Source: Tricholomella constricta (taxonomy: Eukaryota > Basidiomycota > Agaricomycetes > Agaricales > Lyophyllaceae). From it: a DNA stretch of 64,000 bases. Positions 11,518-22,100 of this stretch are shown piece by piece. The translations under genes and the position numbers were made by a program. The DNA lies in contig JAACJP010000010.1 in assembly GCA_013368375.1 (NCBI GenBank), positions 186,001 to 250,000 of the forward strand, read 5' to 3'. Within the stretch, counting starts at the first letter, position 1. Each line of letters begins with the position of its first letter. The notes under the pieces were generated by a model, which saw nothing but the letters and a program-made list of their open reading frames with translations, made no database searches and was not told where the DNA came from.

Positions 11518-13011
11518 TGACCGCCACTCTGAAAAATTAAATCCATCTCAGACTCTACTCGAGATACATACCGAGTAGTTTAGCACGAATTTTGTTTATA
11601 CCTTAAAATTTCGTAGTTGTACATTAAGTTCTCAAGCACTTTCTGAAAGTATCGAAATCGATGCACACTACGCCGGCCCCGTTCTCGTCTTGAAGTTCTC
11701 AATGAAGGGGCTAGCGCAACACACGTAAAGTCCCCGACCAAATCCAAACCTTCTGACGAATCCGGCACCGTCCTGTCCGAGTCCCATATCTAGACTCCAC
11801 ACCCCCTTTCCCTCGCCGCCTTTGCGTCCCCGTCCACCCACCTCAAATCACCACCTCCCCCCAAAATCGCGTTGCAAAGTAGTCGCTGGAGAAGATGTTA
11901 TTTGCATGTGTGTGTGGGAGAGTGGCGCACATTGACACAAGTGACCCATCACGCGAACGTCCGATTCTACACACGCTAGCCCCCGCTTCAAGTGGGCGCA
12001 CGGCGAAGTCGCCCGTCGGATTGTGCAGTAGGAAAAAGGTGCTGGGAGGAGAGAGAAGACCTAGGGGGTTTATCTCGAGCGCACGCGGTGCCTCGCGCGT
12101 GGGCAGCCCCGCGGACCCGCTGGAGTGCCTGAACTTATGTTATGCCTTCCCACTCCTCCAGCATGTATGTGACGGCTCAGCACATGATACCTGCCTGAGC
12201 GCTGTCAAACTAGATTCGTGCCCACAAGAAGAGATAACGGGCGGAGAGGTGGCGCGCGGTGTCCTTGGCTATGTCTACGAGGGATTGGGAGAGGCCATCC
12301 GTTGGAACACTGAGTTCCTTTTGCAATTGGACACGTATTCAATTGCAGAATCGTCGAGGATGGGCATGATGTCGCTCCCTGCCTTGAACTTACCCTCTGC
12401 AGCATATAGTGTTGAATGGTGGTAACCGCCACCCTCCAAGACGGCGACTCATGTTTTCGTGTTTTCACGGCATACGGGGATGTATCCTGCAAGTTTACGC
12501 TGTACGAGTCTCACCGATCGGCGGCGCCGTGGAATGGGACGGGATGCTAGGACGCATCCATGTGGCGCCACCCGCCACCAGGTGATATGACCTCGAAGAC
12601 AAGGAAGGCGCGGTTTATTATTTCTGACGATGGCGACGCATATGGAGACGATACACGTGTTGCGAGGCGCCTGGGTTGCGCCATTGACCATTTCGAAGTG
12701 GAGACAGGTAAGGTCGCCAAATTCAGATAAGTCAATAAGCGCTTGCCCAATCCATTCACTTGCAGTAAGGCCGAGCGATGGAAAGGTTAGTTAAAATGGA
12801 CATGACCAGATTGCGGTGGCTTGGAAAGAAAGTGCGCCAATAGAAATAGATGCCGTGGTGAAGCTAAAATTAGCAATCTCCGAAAATAAACATTCTGCTC
12901 CGCTGGCGTCATGCCGTCATATTCAAAATTCCGGAAGTATATAAGGCTCAGAATGTGTGTCGCATCCTGGAACTCTTTATAAATCCACATACAAGGATCT
13001 TATATATACAG
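11518..13011. other. no firm gene; coding-looking exons near 12350-12715
   Basis: Plus-strand pieces look protein-like: 'VEDGHDVAPCLELTL' (about 12357-12410), 'LQDGDSCFRVFTAYGDV' (about 12436-12490) and 'KARFIISDDGDAYGDDTRV' (from 12607). The last ends at a GTAAGG donor near 12711 with an acceptor CTTGCAG near 12765. They cannot be linked into one model with certainty. The longest frame (11895-12425) has no recognisable motif. Confidence 0.3.
12975..12982 (+). promoter_or_regulatory. TATA-like element of the small gene at 13012
   Basis: TTTATAAA about 35 bases before the ATG; another TATATAAG lies at about 12938-12945. The in-frame ATG at 12955 would precede these elements, so 13012 is preferred. 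Confidence 0.4.
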
Positions 13012-13588
13012 ATGTCTTCAGTACACCCGTCCGCCATTGGGTCAGAAACGCAGCCCAACACGGATTCCATCTCTCAAGTTTCGAGCACCTCATCTGTGGA
13101 CGCTAGCTCAACCACTGCGACTGTCGGCTCGAACGACGACGTGTACCCCGAGCAGCATCACGCAGGCAAAGTCGGATATGGACCAAACTATCACCAAGGC
13201 CCGGTAATTTTCGTTTTCGTTTTCGTTTGTCTTGGGATGGTTCGTTCGCTCATCGCATGGTTCTAGACACTAGGTGATAAACTCAAGGGGCTCGAAGAAG
13301 AACTGAAGGGGAAGATAACGCGAGATCGGGCTCTGGTTGAACATGGGAGGGAGCGCATTACTGGGGAGCTGAAAGCGAAGGAGAGGGAAGAAGACCTCAA
13401 CGTGCGTGATAGGCCCGTGCATTCTCACAGGTATATACTGATACGGTCGATAATAGAAGGACCCTTTTGCGACTCCAGAGGATAAGCAACAGCACCCTGA
13501 ACCAGGCCAGGCGTCGGCGGGCCACGCGCAGGGAGTAACGCAAACACAGAGCCAGGGACACGCCCCCCGCATCAAACACACTGGGTAA
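13012..13588 (+). CDS. small hydrophilic, possibly stress-related protein
   Basis: Three exons (13012-13203, 13267-13401, 13457-13588) with GT-AG introns encode 152 residues. The first exon is Ser/Thr-rich and disordered and ends 'GKVGYGPNYHQGP'. The second is a charged helical segment ('GDKLKGLEEELKGKITRD', then 'RERITGELKAKEREEDL') reminiscent in composition of small fungal stress-induced or CsbD-like proteins. The third is Gln/His-rich. No enzyme motif or membrane segment is present. Function is not known; the stress link is only an inference from composition. Confidence 0.7.
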
Positions 13589-14015
13589 ATCCTCGTGTAC
13601 AATTCATTCGATGTCATCACCATGGTACTTGTACAAGTGTAGAAATAGTCAAATACTTTCGCCTCGTTCATAAAACACAGGCTCGCGGAATGAATCTGGC
13701 TCCTAGCATCAGAAGGAGTAGTAGGCACGGCCCCGCCACGAATTGTGTGTGCAATGTGTAAAGAACTGACTGAAGTTTATGTTATGCTTGATGAGTAGAA
13801 TGCATTGACATCCGCGAGGTTGTCTTGCACTAGTTCGACTCAGCCTGTTCGTCCTGAATCTGTCGTTGTCATAAAATTGTCATTCGTATTTCGACAGTGT
13901 AGCCAGACGTGGGGGTTTTCTGAACAGAATCGGTACCGGAGTTCGATAAAGGAGACAGGCAAGGCGTGAAGTGAAGTACGTGGGTGCGAGAGACTATAGC
14001 GGTCAAGTGAAGAAG
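13589..14015. other. intergenic
   Basis: 3' flanks of two convergent genes; no gene or repeat seen. Confidence 0.5.
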
Positions 14016-15493
14016 CTAAACGGGCGTAAAGACGACATCTGAAAAGAACGACCCGATGTAGTAGTCGCCCGCTGGCTGTTTCATCTCAAAGTTGATGGCT
14101 CTGTCGACAGTGCGTGTGGTGTGCGGGTTGGTAAAGAAGTTGGGAGGGTTTGGGCTGATATGAGACGCCATTTTCGTCCCATTCAGCGTGACGTACCCAA
14201 TCACGGAGCGGCCCATCCTGACGTGGAACGTCGCGTCCCGGTCAAATCTGAGTGTCCCTTTCACGACCGCACCACTGTTCCTTGGGAGGCGAATATACTC
14301 CCCGGAGCTGAGCCCGCTGTACGTCGCCGGCGTTGCATGAGCGACTTTCTCCATAGACACGTTTCCCATCGCGGAAGCGGAGACGACATAGGTGCAGTCT
14401 GCGGCGAGAACCTCGCCGCTTTCTTCCTGAGTGCGAAGGAATTTGATTTCACGCGAGGGACCGAGGAAGTTGGAAGTCGGATCCATGTAGACAAAGTCGC
14501 CCGCGGAAGCAAAGGTCCTACGACCTGACAGCGGGATAGCGAGGCCTTGCGTTACGATGTAGTCGATGTGCGAGGTGAGTGCACCTTGGAAATCTAGAAT
14601 GTTCCTTTGGGCGAATCCCCATTCTCTGCCCTCCCTGACGACGTCGCGCAGCAGTGCAACGAGCAGCGTAGACATAGTGCAGCCGAGTTGTAGCAGCGTG
14701 AGACCGGGCGAATCCCAGTAGACAGGTGAGAACAGGATGAGTGCATTTTTGAGGCTCGTGAACTCCATCTGCAGCACGAGCTGTCGGCTGGGGTCGCGTT
14801 TGTCAGCTTCCCAGGTCGTGTAGGCCTTTTTGAATTCATCTCCCTGGAACTGAAGGCCCTGTAGGAAAGCCCTGCCCTGCACAAGCCGATCCTCGACGCT
14901 GGCGAGGCTGATCTCTTCGCGAATGAGAGCGACGAGGCGATCGTGTTGACCAGCGAGTGGATCAGGTGTGTCGGCGGTCGGGGCAAAGATGGTCCAGAGT
15001 AGGGTGAAAAGGCCCGCTACGGCGGCTCCGACGCCGGGGATGAATCCGAGGGCGACTGCAAGCGTCGACCCGACAAGATTGTAGACGAAGACGTCAGCTT
15101 CTGTAGCCCTGATTAGATGTCGTGACCTCGCGGTACTGTGCGCTTGGATACGTCCTCTAGAGCCCGGTGGTACTAAAGCAAGCGTCTCCCCTGAGGTAGG
15201 CGCGTTGAGGGTGTCAGTTGGGTGTGTCGGGGACGTGAATTGGAACAGAACTCACCATCAGAAGGAGGTGGGGCGAAGCGAGAATGAAGCTCGACAGCCT
15301 CGTCAGGTTTGGAATCGGCAAGAGCGGCGTCGGAAGACGTCACAGGGGGTGAAGCAGAATTGTCGGAGTCGGACTTGTGTGCGGCAGATTGCTGAGCGTC
15401 GAGGTCAGCGGCACTGAAGTCCTCGACTACTTTTTTCCAGTGGAGGAGGATTGGGGCAATTTCTTCGTCGGTGACAACAGGTGGTCTAGACAT
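14016..15493 (-). CDS. Cry-like protein: delta-endotoxin N-terminal helical domain in a fungus
   Basis: Two exons (15256-15493 and 14016-15190; intron 15191-15255) encode about 470 residues. The first 80 are acidic, Ser/Ala-rich and likely disordered, with no secretion signal. Residues about 118-140 are a hydrophobic segment containing 'GFIPGVGAAVAG' followed by 'LW', placed as in the first helices of bacterial Cry domain I. The next 160 residues keep that domain's spacing: a Tyr-Trp pair, a Phe-rich segment, 'LLQLGCTMSTLLVALLRD', then 'EWGF' and a closing Tyr...Gly-Leu. The last ~150 residues are beta-rich and might replace the sugar-binding domain III; no beta-prism domain II is seen. In bacteria this domain inserts into membranes. 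Whether this protein is toxic, defensive or domesticated cannot be told. Family call is from pattern memory only. Confidence 0.65.
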
Positions 15494-15530
15494 GTTTGAG
15501 AATGGGGGGCAGTTGAGGTTCAGCGGAGCG

Positions 15531-15537
15531 TATTTAA
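15531..15537 (-). promoter_or_regulatory. TATA-like box of the Cry-like gene
   Basis: Minus-strand TTAAATA about 40 bases before ATG 15493; it supports that start over the in-frame ATG at about 15550. Confidence 0.45.
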
Positions 15538-16561
15538 GTGCGTCTAGCATAGTGAGAGGATCAAACTCGTCGCCTACTTGGGTACGAACCCGAGTCTGGC
15601 TTCTACTGCACCTGCGGTCTCATCGAAATTGAGGTACTTCCTAGAACTAAAGTTAGCAGCTTTCGCGTCTCGAGAACTGCACAAAGTCGGGCTCATTCCA
15701 GCCCCGACGACATTGAATAGCGTACAGTTTTGCGTCCCCCGTTGCATCTCGAATCGGATCGCCGATATCGACCAGCTCGAATGTAACAGGGGACTACGAA
15801 TCCAATCTAAAGGAGGCACGTTTGATAGAAGCAGTCTTCAGTTGATTCATAGGAAGCTAAGCAAGCAGAGTGACGCAACGCGAGCTTATCGTCAGGAGGG
15901 TCGAAACAACTGGAAGAAAGAGCGGACCGAGAGCGAAGTGGAAGCGAACTTTGACAGCGCAGCATGAGGATCGAGCCTTGGCATTGGTCTGGATTCAATG
16001 TTTCTTCCAGGATCTCGTAGCGGGTTTTCCTATTAAATCTTACAGCGCTAGAATGGCCTTACTCTTGCCTAGAAGGACAAGGCCACAAAAGCCACGATAT
16101 CGAGAAATCAAAGCCAGCCCCCAGTTCGTATTGAACGCTCCACCCTAAGTTCGTTCAATGTGAACGTTAAACGCCTTCTCCCAGAACATTCCACCAGCTT
16201 CTGGTATTAGGAGGCGACGCCAGAATCGTAGCCAGCAACGTAACTCCATCCTCAGCTGGAGGGAAGTTGTTACAGTCGCGTATAACTCCATCATTGACTG
16301 CTTGGAAAGGTCAACTATGGTCACTTCGATACTTCCTCATCAGGTTTCAGCTTCCGAAGAGGGTATTCTTGATAGAAAGCCAAACAAGTAGAAATGACGC
16401 GTGCTTAGGAGGCGTCTGGAAGCAATAGGGGGATGATTCTATTGTGAACCCCCTTGACCTCCTTGCAAATCAATTTCGAAGATATACAATCATCGTATAT
16501 CGGTGTCCCAGCGAGAACGAGCACGTCGGTGGTGTGCTGCGTTGGATGTGTGTGTGGGGGA

Positions 16562-16578
16562 GGGGGGGGGGGGGGGGG
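16562..16578. repeat. G17 homopolymer
   Basis: Seventeen consecutive G residues, preceded by G5 and one A. Such tracts are hypervariable and can form G-quadruplexes; the length in this assembly may be inexact. Confidence 0.9.
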
Positions 16579-16693
16579 TGTTGCAGACCTTCGGGTGTCA
16601 GGTGTTGTCGCTTGTATAACTGAGAGGGAGGGATATGAGTGAGTAAGGGTGCTGAAGATGTGATAAAGAGGACATGCATGACGAGTGCACGAC

Positions 16694-16810
16694 CTGATAA
16701 GCAATTGGGTCAAAATTGGGTGGGAAGCCGCTAGAAATGATAGAAGAGACTCACTAAGAATAAGCAGTTGGGTGAGAAGCCGTTACAAATGATAAAAGAG
16801 ACTCACTGAG
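16694..16810. repeat. imperfect tandem repeat, two ~55-bp units
   Basis: Both units contain 'ataagca-ttgggt', 'gaagccg-ta-aaatgata-aagagactcact'. The first has an extra 'caaaattgggtg'. No function is evident. Confidence 0.7.
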
Positions 16811-17270
16811 ATCAAGCCGCGCATGGATATCCCCCTGTGAGTATATCGTGCAAGCAGCGGGCAAGACTAGCCTGCCACAGCCGTACATAAACTCAGATTT
16901 CGTGTCAGGACTGTCACATACACAACCTGAGGAGGGATGTCGGCTGGGTTGGGGATGGAGCTCGAGGGTACGGTGGCTTCTGTGAATTCATATGGGTGTC
17001 GAGCGTCACATCTGTGATCAAACTTGAGTTTCGATCCACCACATGGCGCAGTATGGAAAGCAGGCATCTAGTTCGTTTCGAACGCCCTCCAACGTTCGTT
17101 CATCGCGCGCTCAGGCGAAGTTTCAGCAAGACGAACGCGAGATTAGACGGATAGTAGGACTCGGAGGAACTAAGGGTGCGAGAAACGTTGTTCCGTGTGC
17201 CCAGCCGGTGTAGGGGTGGGAGAGACTCGATCAGTGCGCATCGGTTGATCATGGACATTCCATCTGGTTC

Positions 17271-17396
17271 CCAATGATTTTATCCAGCGGTGGGACCGTT
17301 TAGGAAAGGTGTAGCGAAATTCCGGATCGTGCCGCGGGAGGGCTGCTTAAGCCGGTCCCAGATCCGGATTATGTATTTTTCACGTCAGGTACGCGT
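17271..17396 (-). repeat. split direct repeat B2 (126 bp)
   Basis: Identical to 17696-17821; forms the outer 3' end of the element. Confidence 0.95.
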
Positions 17397-17467
17397 GTAC
17401 CAATAAAATACAAGAGAGTGTAGGGTAGAGGTGGGAGGGCGACTCGGTAAGGGCAATGAGGTGGGAG

Positions 17468-17700
17468 GGCGACTCGAATAAAAAATCTCAACGCCACTGA
17501 CTGATGGTCGTGTTGGTGAGCGAGGAGATTCTCGAGTAAAGCCAGCTTACCTGAGGGGAGAAATGGTGATGCGAGGAGACTCTAAGGAGCGTCTCGCGGA
17601 CCAAATCTCACCTCAGTATATCTGGCTTTACATAATCCTTGGTCAGCGGCTTTGGATTTTTCATTGGTCTTGTGTAAACAATAGTTTAAACCCGACCAAT
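17468..17700 (-). repeat. split direct repeat A2 (233 bp)
   Basis: Matches 22447-22679 with a single difference (C at 17509, G at 22488). It overlaps B1 by the five bases ccaat. Inside, 'gtaaagccag' and 'ctggctttac' about 100 bases apart can pair as a hairpin. Confidence 0.95.
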
Positions 17701-17821
17701 GATTTTATCCAGCGGTGGGACCGTTTAGGAAAGGTGTAGCGAAATTCCGGATCGTGCCGCGGGAGGGCTGCTTAAGCCGGTCCCAGATCCGGATTATGTA
17801 TTTTTCACGTCAGGTACGCGT
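17696..17821 (-). repeat. split direct repeat B1 (126 bp)
   Basis: Identical to 17271-17396; lies directly after the recombinase ORF in element orientation. Confidence 0.95.
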
Positions 17822-17955
17822 AAATCCTATTGAAAAGATTGAGCGAAGCGATATTGAGGAGGACGATGAAAAATGAGGGAGAAAAAGTTCATAGTACGTA
17901 GCGTAGTCCAAAGAGGTTGAAGTGACCAGTAGAAAGGTCGAAAATAAAAAAGTAA

Positions 17956-18060
17956 AGTTCGTTGTCGTGAAGTGTCTGTTGTAAATTTGAAGTGTCTGTG
18001 TAGAAAAAAAGTCCGCTGTCGTGAAGTGTCTGTTGTAAATTCAAAGTGTCTGTGTAGAAA
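17956..18060. repeat. two tandem ~52-bp units inside the retrotransposon
   Basis: Copies share 'gtcgtgaagtgtctgttgta', then 'aatt' and 'agtgtctgtgtagaaa', in the 3' untranslated part of the element. Confidence 0.75.
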
Positions 18061-18125
18061 GTTAGGTAAGTCCGAAAGCGAAGTCAAGTAAAATGAAGGA
18101 AGGAAAATTTAAGAAAAAAAGTCAA

Positions 18126-19130
18126 TCAATGTCTGTAAAAATTATTGTCCTCTCGGTTCGCAAAAAGGAGGGCTTGGATGAGAACCGGGCTCTTTCGGAT
18201 GTAGACTTGGAAGGATTCGGACGACCAACGACCCATAGCTTGGATGATGTGAGGGGCGACACCACACTCGGCCAAGTAGGTTGCCCCTCCAGCTCTCATA
18301 GATTGACCCGCAATGGAGTTGTCAAAGAACAATCGTAAACGGTCAATGAAAAAAGATCTGGTTGGAACAGACCCATCTTGACGCAACCAAAGTTCTCGAC
18401 AGAGAGGGAAAAGGGCGATACGGGAGGTGATGTACTTGCGGAAGTGGGGGAGTGGGTCGGTCGGGTGTTGGACCGACTTAACGATGATGCGATTCCCTTC
18501 AAAATAACGATCGGCTTTGTGGCCGGGGAGAATGAATTCGTATGAGGAGTCAAGAATTTTGTACGTCCAGATTTTTGAGAATTTTCGATCGTCTCGCAGG
18601 GATCGGTCGTCAGGTGAAGTGAGTTCACCAAGGCGCAACAGGGCATAGAAGCCGGTAAGCAATTGAGTAACGAAAAGTAGATCGTCGTGAAGAGGGGAGT
18701 TTGCATAATGTTGTATGACTTGGAGCAATTGTTCTCTGTCAAGGGGGGCCTTTCTGGAGGTTGGGACAGCTCGTAGGCGCAAACAACCTGCAAGTGTTTT
18801 GGTGACGAGACCCGAGTTACGGAACGCCCGTACTTGAGGGAAGAAAGGCTCCAGTTGGTTACAAATGCCGGAAAGATAGGTACCGACAGATTTGGGTTTG
18901 ATATGGTGACACATGTAGACCGTGAACAGTGAGAGCGTGTCAGGATTAGGTTCGACCGGAAAATCGTGAAGACGGACGAAGTCAAGGTAAGAGTTGAGCG
19001 CGGACCCATAGTTCTTCCAAGTCCGAGCGTCAATAGCACAGCCCAGAGCAATGGAACGCTCACGAATGAGGCGTTCCCTTGACCACCTCTCCCTGACGGG
19101 TTGACGTGATCGAACACCAGATGAGATCAT
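18126..19130 (-). CDS. Ngaro tyrosine recombinase (YR integrase)
   Basis: 334 residues. The catalytic set is readable: Arg in 'LLRLGELTSP', Lys in 'LPGHKADRYF', Arg in 'GQSMRAGGATYLAE', Trp in 'MGRWSSESF' and the nucleophile Tyr in 'QVYIRKS'. The position before SMR is Gln where many recombinases have His. The N-terminal ~110 residues form a helical SAM-like DNA-binding part. Its ATG overlaps the stop of the upstream pol ORF as ATGA (19127-19130), suggesting stop-restart translation from the element's single RNA. It carries out integration of the cDNA circle in the nucleus. Confidence 0.92.
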   Translation of the reverse strand: MISSGVRSRQPVRERWSRERLIRERSIALGCAIDARTWKNYGSALNSYLDFVRLHDFPVEPNPDTLSLFTVYMCHHIKPKSVGTYLSGICNQLEPFFPQVRAFRNSGLVTKTLAGCLRLRAVPTSRKAPLDREQLLQVIQHYANSPLHDDLLFVTQLLTGFYALLRLGELTSPDDRSLRDDRKFSKIWTYKILDSSYEFILPGHKADRYFEGNRIIVKSVQHPTDPLPHFRKYITSRIALFPLCRELWLRQDGSVPTRSFFIDRLRLFFDNSIAGQSMRAGGATYLAECGVAPHIIQAMGRWSSESFQVYIRKSPVLIQALLFANREDNNFYRH

Positions 19131-22100
19131 TTTTTAGCTACCCCCAGCAGATATTGAGGGGGCTGAAAAGGCGTGATTTCGAGTTCACGGTCGATCTGAA
19201 GGGCGGCATCGAACATACGACGGGAGAGGAGATCGGCAACGACGTTCTCCTCACCAGGAACGTGTAGAACACGGATCTGGTGCTGATAGTTGATCATCGT
19301 GTCAGCGACGGTACGTATGAGCATGTTGTAAAGGGGTTTTGCGTGCATGGAGTTGAAGATTTGGACGGTGTTGGCATTGTCTGTATAGAGTAGTATCTTG
19401 GATGGAGAAGTGAGGATGTTACAGGCATCCAGAACGGCGCAAACGACACAAAGGGCCTCAAAGAAAAAGATGAGGTCCTGTGGAGCATCGAAAGGGACGT
19501 CGGAATAGAAAGCCATGCTCGTACTAGGATACCAGAAAGCCATGCCCGTCAAACAAGAGTCACAATAAATGACAATGTCCGCGTCATCCTCTGACCAGAC
19601 AATTGATTGTATGAGGTGGATACCGGTAGCTTTTTCGACATGATCAGCAGCCCAGAGTAAGTCAGAACGTATGGCTTGGTTGCACCAGATATGTGCGTTG
19701 GGTTTATCCATGTGAGGCGAGATTTTTGGATAAATGTTGCCAAGACAGGGACGGAGGAGAGGGAAGACATTGAAAGCCCAGTTAGCCCATCCGGCCAGTC
19801 TTTGCCAGTCGCGAACGGTGAAGTACCTCGATTTCTTACCATGCCGGTCAGCAAAGCGACGCAATTCGGCAACAAAGGACATGCGAGCATCGTCAGGAAG
19901 TGTAAGTGTCATGGCGTTGGGGTCAACGGAGATGCCGATGATGACGAGAGGAGCTCCGAATACTTGCTTAGACGCCTTATGTGGAATACCCAGTTTATCC
20001 CACAAAGAAAGTAGTTTGAATTGCTTCGCAGGAATCTGGATGCGATAACGTTCATACCAGATGAAATTATGAGGATCATCCGTAGAGAACGAGTCGTCGT
20101 TGAAGGCAAGGAGGTCAGCGATGTCTTCGACCTCTATGGCAATCCAGGTAACGAGGCTGTTGACCGCTCCCCAATTGTTGAGAGAGGCACGACCCCCGAA
20201 TGCGTTATTGCGATCAACTCGGCGTTGACCGTCAATGGTAACAATTTGTTTAATTTGGAAGAAGGGGTGGAGCGGGATGAGGCGATACGCCTCGGCTATG
20301 TCGGACTTGAAGAGGATGAGTGGTTTATTCGAGGAAGCCCTGAGGCGAAGGAGATGTGCGCCGAGATGCGACATGTTATCTAAGGGCATGCCAGCAATAT
20401 CTTCATGCCGAATCATAGAGTTGAGAGAATATTTGCCGGCGGATTGATTTATAACAAGACGTAGGCCAGCTCCTTTGTCCTTCGGTACAGCGTGGATGGG
20501 CATAGAGTACATACCAGGAAGTAACTCTGTCCCAAAACTGTCCGAATAGCGTTGATTGGAAACCTCGACATCTCGTTGTTTCCTGAGGAAGTCGGCCTCA
20601 AGGGGATTTCGAGGAGGGGGAAGTGAGGCGTCAAGTGTGTCAGGGTAACCTTCGAGATGAGGATTTGCGAACGGCCAAAAGCCCTCCCGAAGTCCTTTGC
20701 AAACAGAACGCACGAAGGGTTGATTCGGGTGGTTTACCAACATTGACTCAAAGACGTCGACCTTTATAGGCGTAACGATCTTGAACAAATGAGGGTTCCG
20801 AGCAATTGTTTCCGATATGATGGGGTCGTTAAGAACTCGAGGTGGGGGACTGGGAAGGGGTTTGGCTGTCTCGGACCATTTTGCTGTAGTGCGAAAAGGT
20901 GTTTCGTTTAAATCCCAGTTGTTGAATCTCAAGTACTTCGGGCGCATCCCGAACGTAACCGTATCACGTAGAGGAAGAGGCGGAGGTGCAAGCGCAGGCG
21001 CCGTGTCCGTTTGCGTTGCATTTCTTACAGGCGTGCTTGTAGCGGCATTCGGCCTTGCTGTTTGGACACCCTTGGGAGGTGTTGAAACGGTTACAGGCGC
21101 TGTTCGATTTAGAACCGACGTTGGGGGCGTTTTTTCCCTTTGAATGCGATCGATCAGATTCAACCCCGTCTGGCATGAGGATAGCGGAAGCAAGACGTCC
21201 GAATTTGTTGACGTCTGTGAGGAGCAGACATTGACCTCCGCCAACTTGGGCTCGCACTGCTTTATCAAAGAGGATGATTCTAGAGTGCGAGCTAGTAAGG
21301 CGGGAGGCGAAGAGGTCTTCGATGTAGTCTCCATATCCACGGAGTTCGTCTTCTCTGTGGGGGAACGCAAATCGGATCGCTTTGTAGCCGGCATTCCAGG
21401 CGGAGGTCCATTGGCCACTCGTTTCAACCTTTCTAGACGGCTCGCTTCGTCCAAGACTGATCTCATTGTCACCAATACGGCCTCGATTCTCTCGAGGGGC
21501 ACCGACGTGGTGGAGCGAACTGAGGACGACATCAAGGTTGATGGTGTTTCCTTTGATGATGTTGTCCCATTCGGACGAGGGAAAACCGTGCGGTGTGGAC
21601 TGGCATGATCCAATGAGGCGCTTAACTCTGGTTGGGTCTTGGGCAAACAAATCGAGCGTCCGACGTGTTTTCGTGATGTTCGGATCCCCAGAGGCTCTAA
21701 CTCGTTTCTCGGTGGCGTACCAAGGGAGTTGTCGCTCAGAGAAGGGGCGTCTGTGTTTGCTTCCGGGTTCTCCATCCTCTCGATCAACGTCGGAATCAGA
21801 GTGTGATCCGTCGGACCCCGGTTGTAATGAATTGATGAGATCGTCGATGGCGTCACTCGTAGATTTGCCTCCGTTCCGTGACCTTGGACGTTGTGGCGTT
21901 CGAGGGTGCGGTGAACCCCTATCCTGTTCCACCGGGTTCTGATTTCCTTCCCTGTCACTTTGCCCTCGCCTCGCTTGGAGCTCTCTTTGGTGTTCGATGT
22001 CGTCAAGGAGTGCTGTGTATTTAATAATTGCCTCTTTCCGAGTATCTGGGGGGTTGATAGAGGATTCGAGCAATCTGACGACGGCGACGAGACTTGTTCC

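Larger units (their letters stand above)
15494..17270. other. gene-poor stretch beside the retrotransposon
   Basis: No convincing gene. It holds a G5-A-G17 tract (16556-16578) and two tandem copies of a ~55-bp sequence ('aagca-ttgggt-agaagccg', 16697-16810). The remainder is unremarkable. Confidence 0.5.

Noticed and set aside
11895..12425. 176-codon plus-strand frame as a gene
   Set aside because: Composition is uneven, no motif is found, and its start has no promoter support; only its 3' part looks coding.
18296..19117. Second minus-strand frame over the recombinase
   Set aside because: No family motif; shadow of the recombinase frame, whose catalytic residues are clear.
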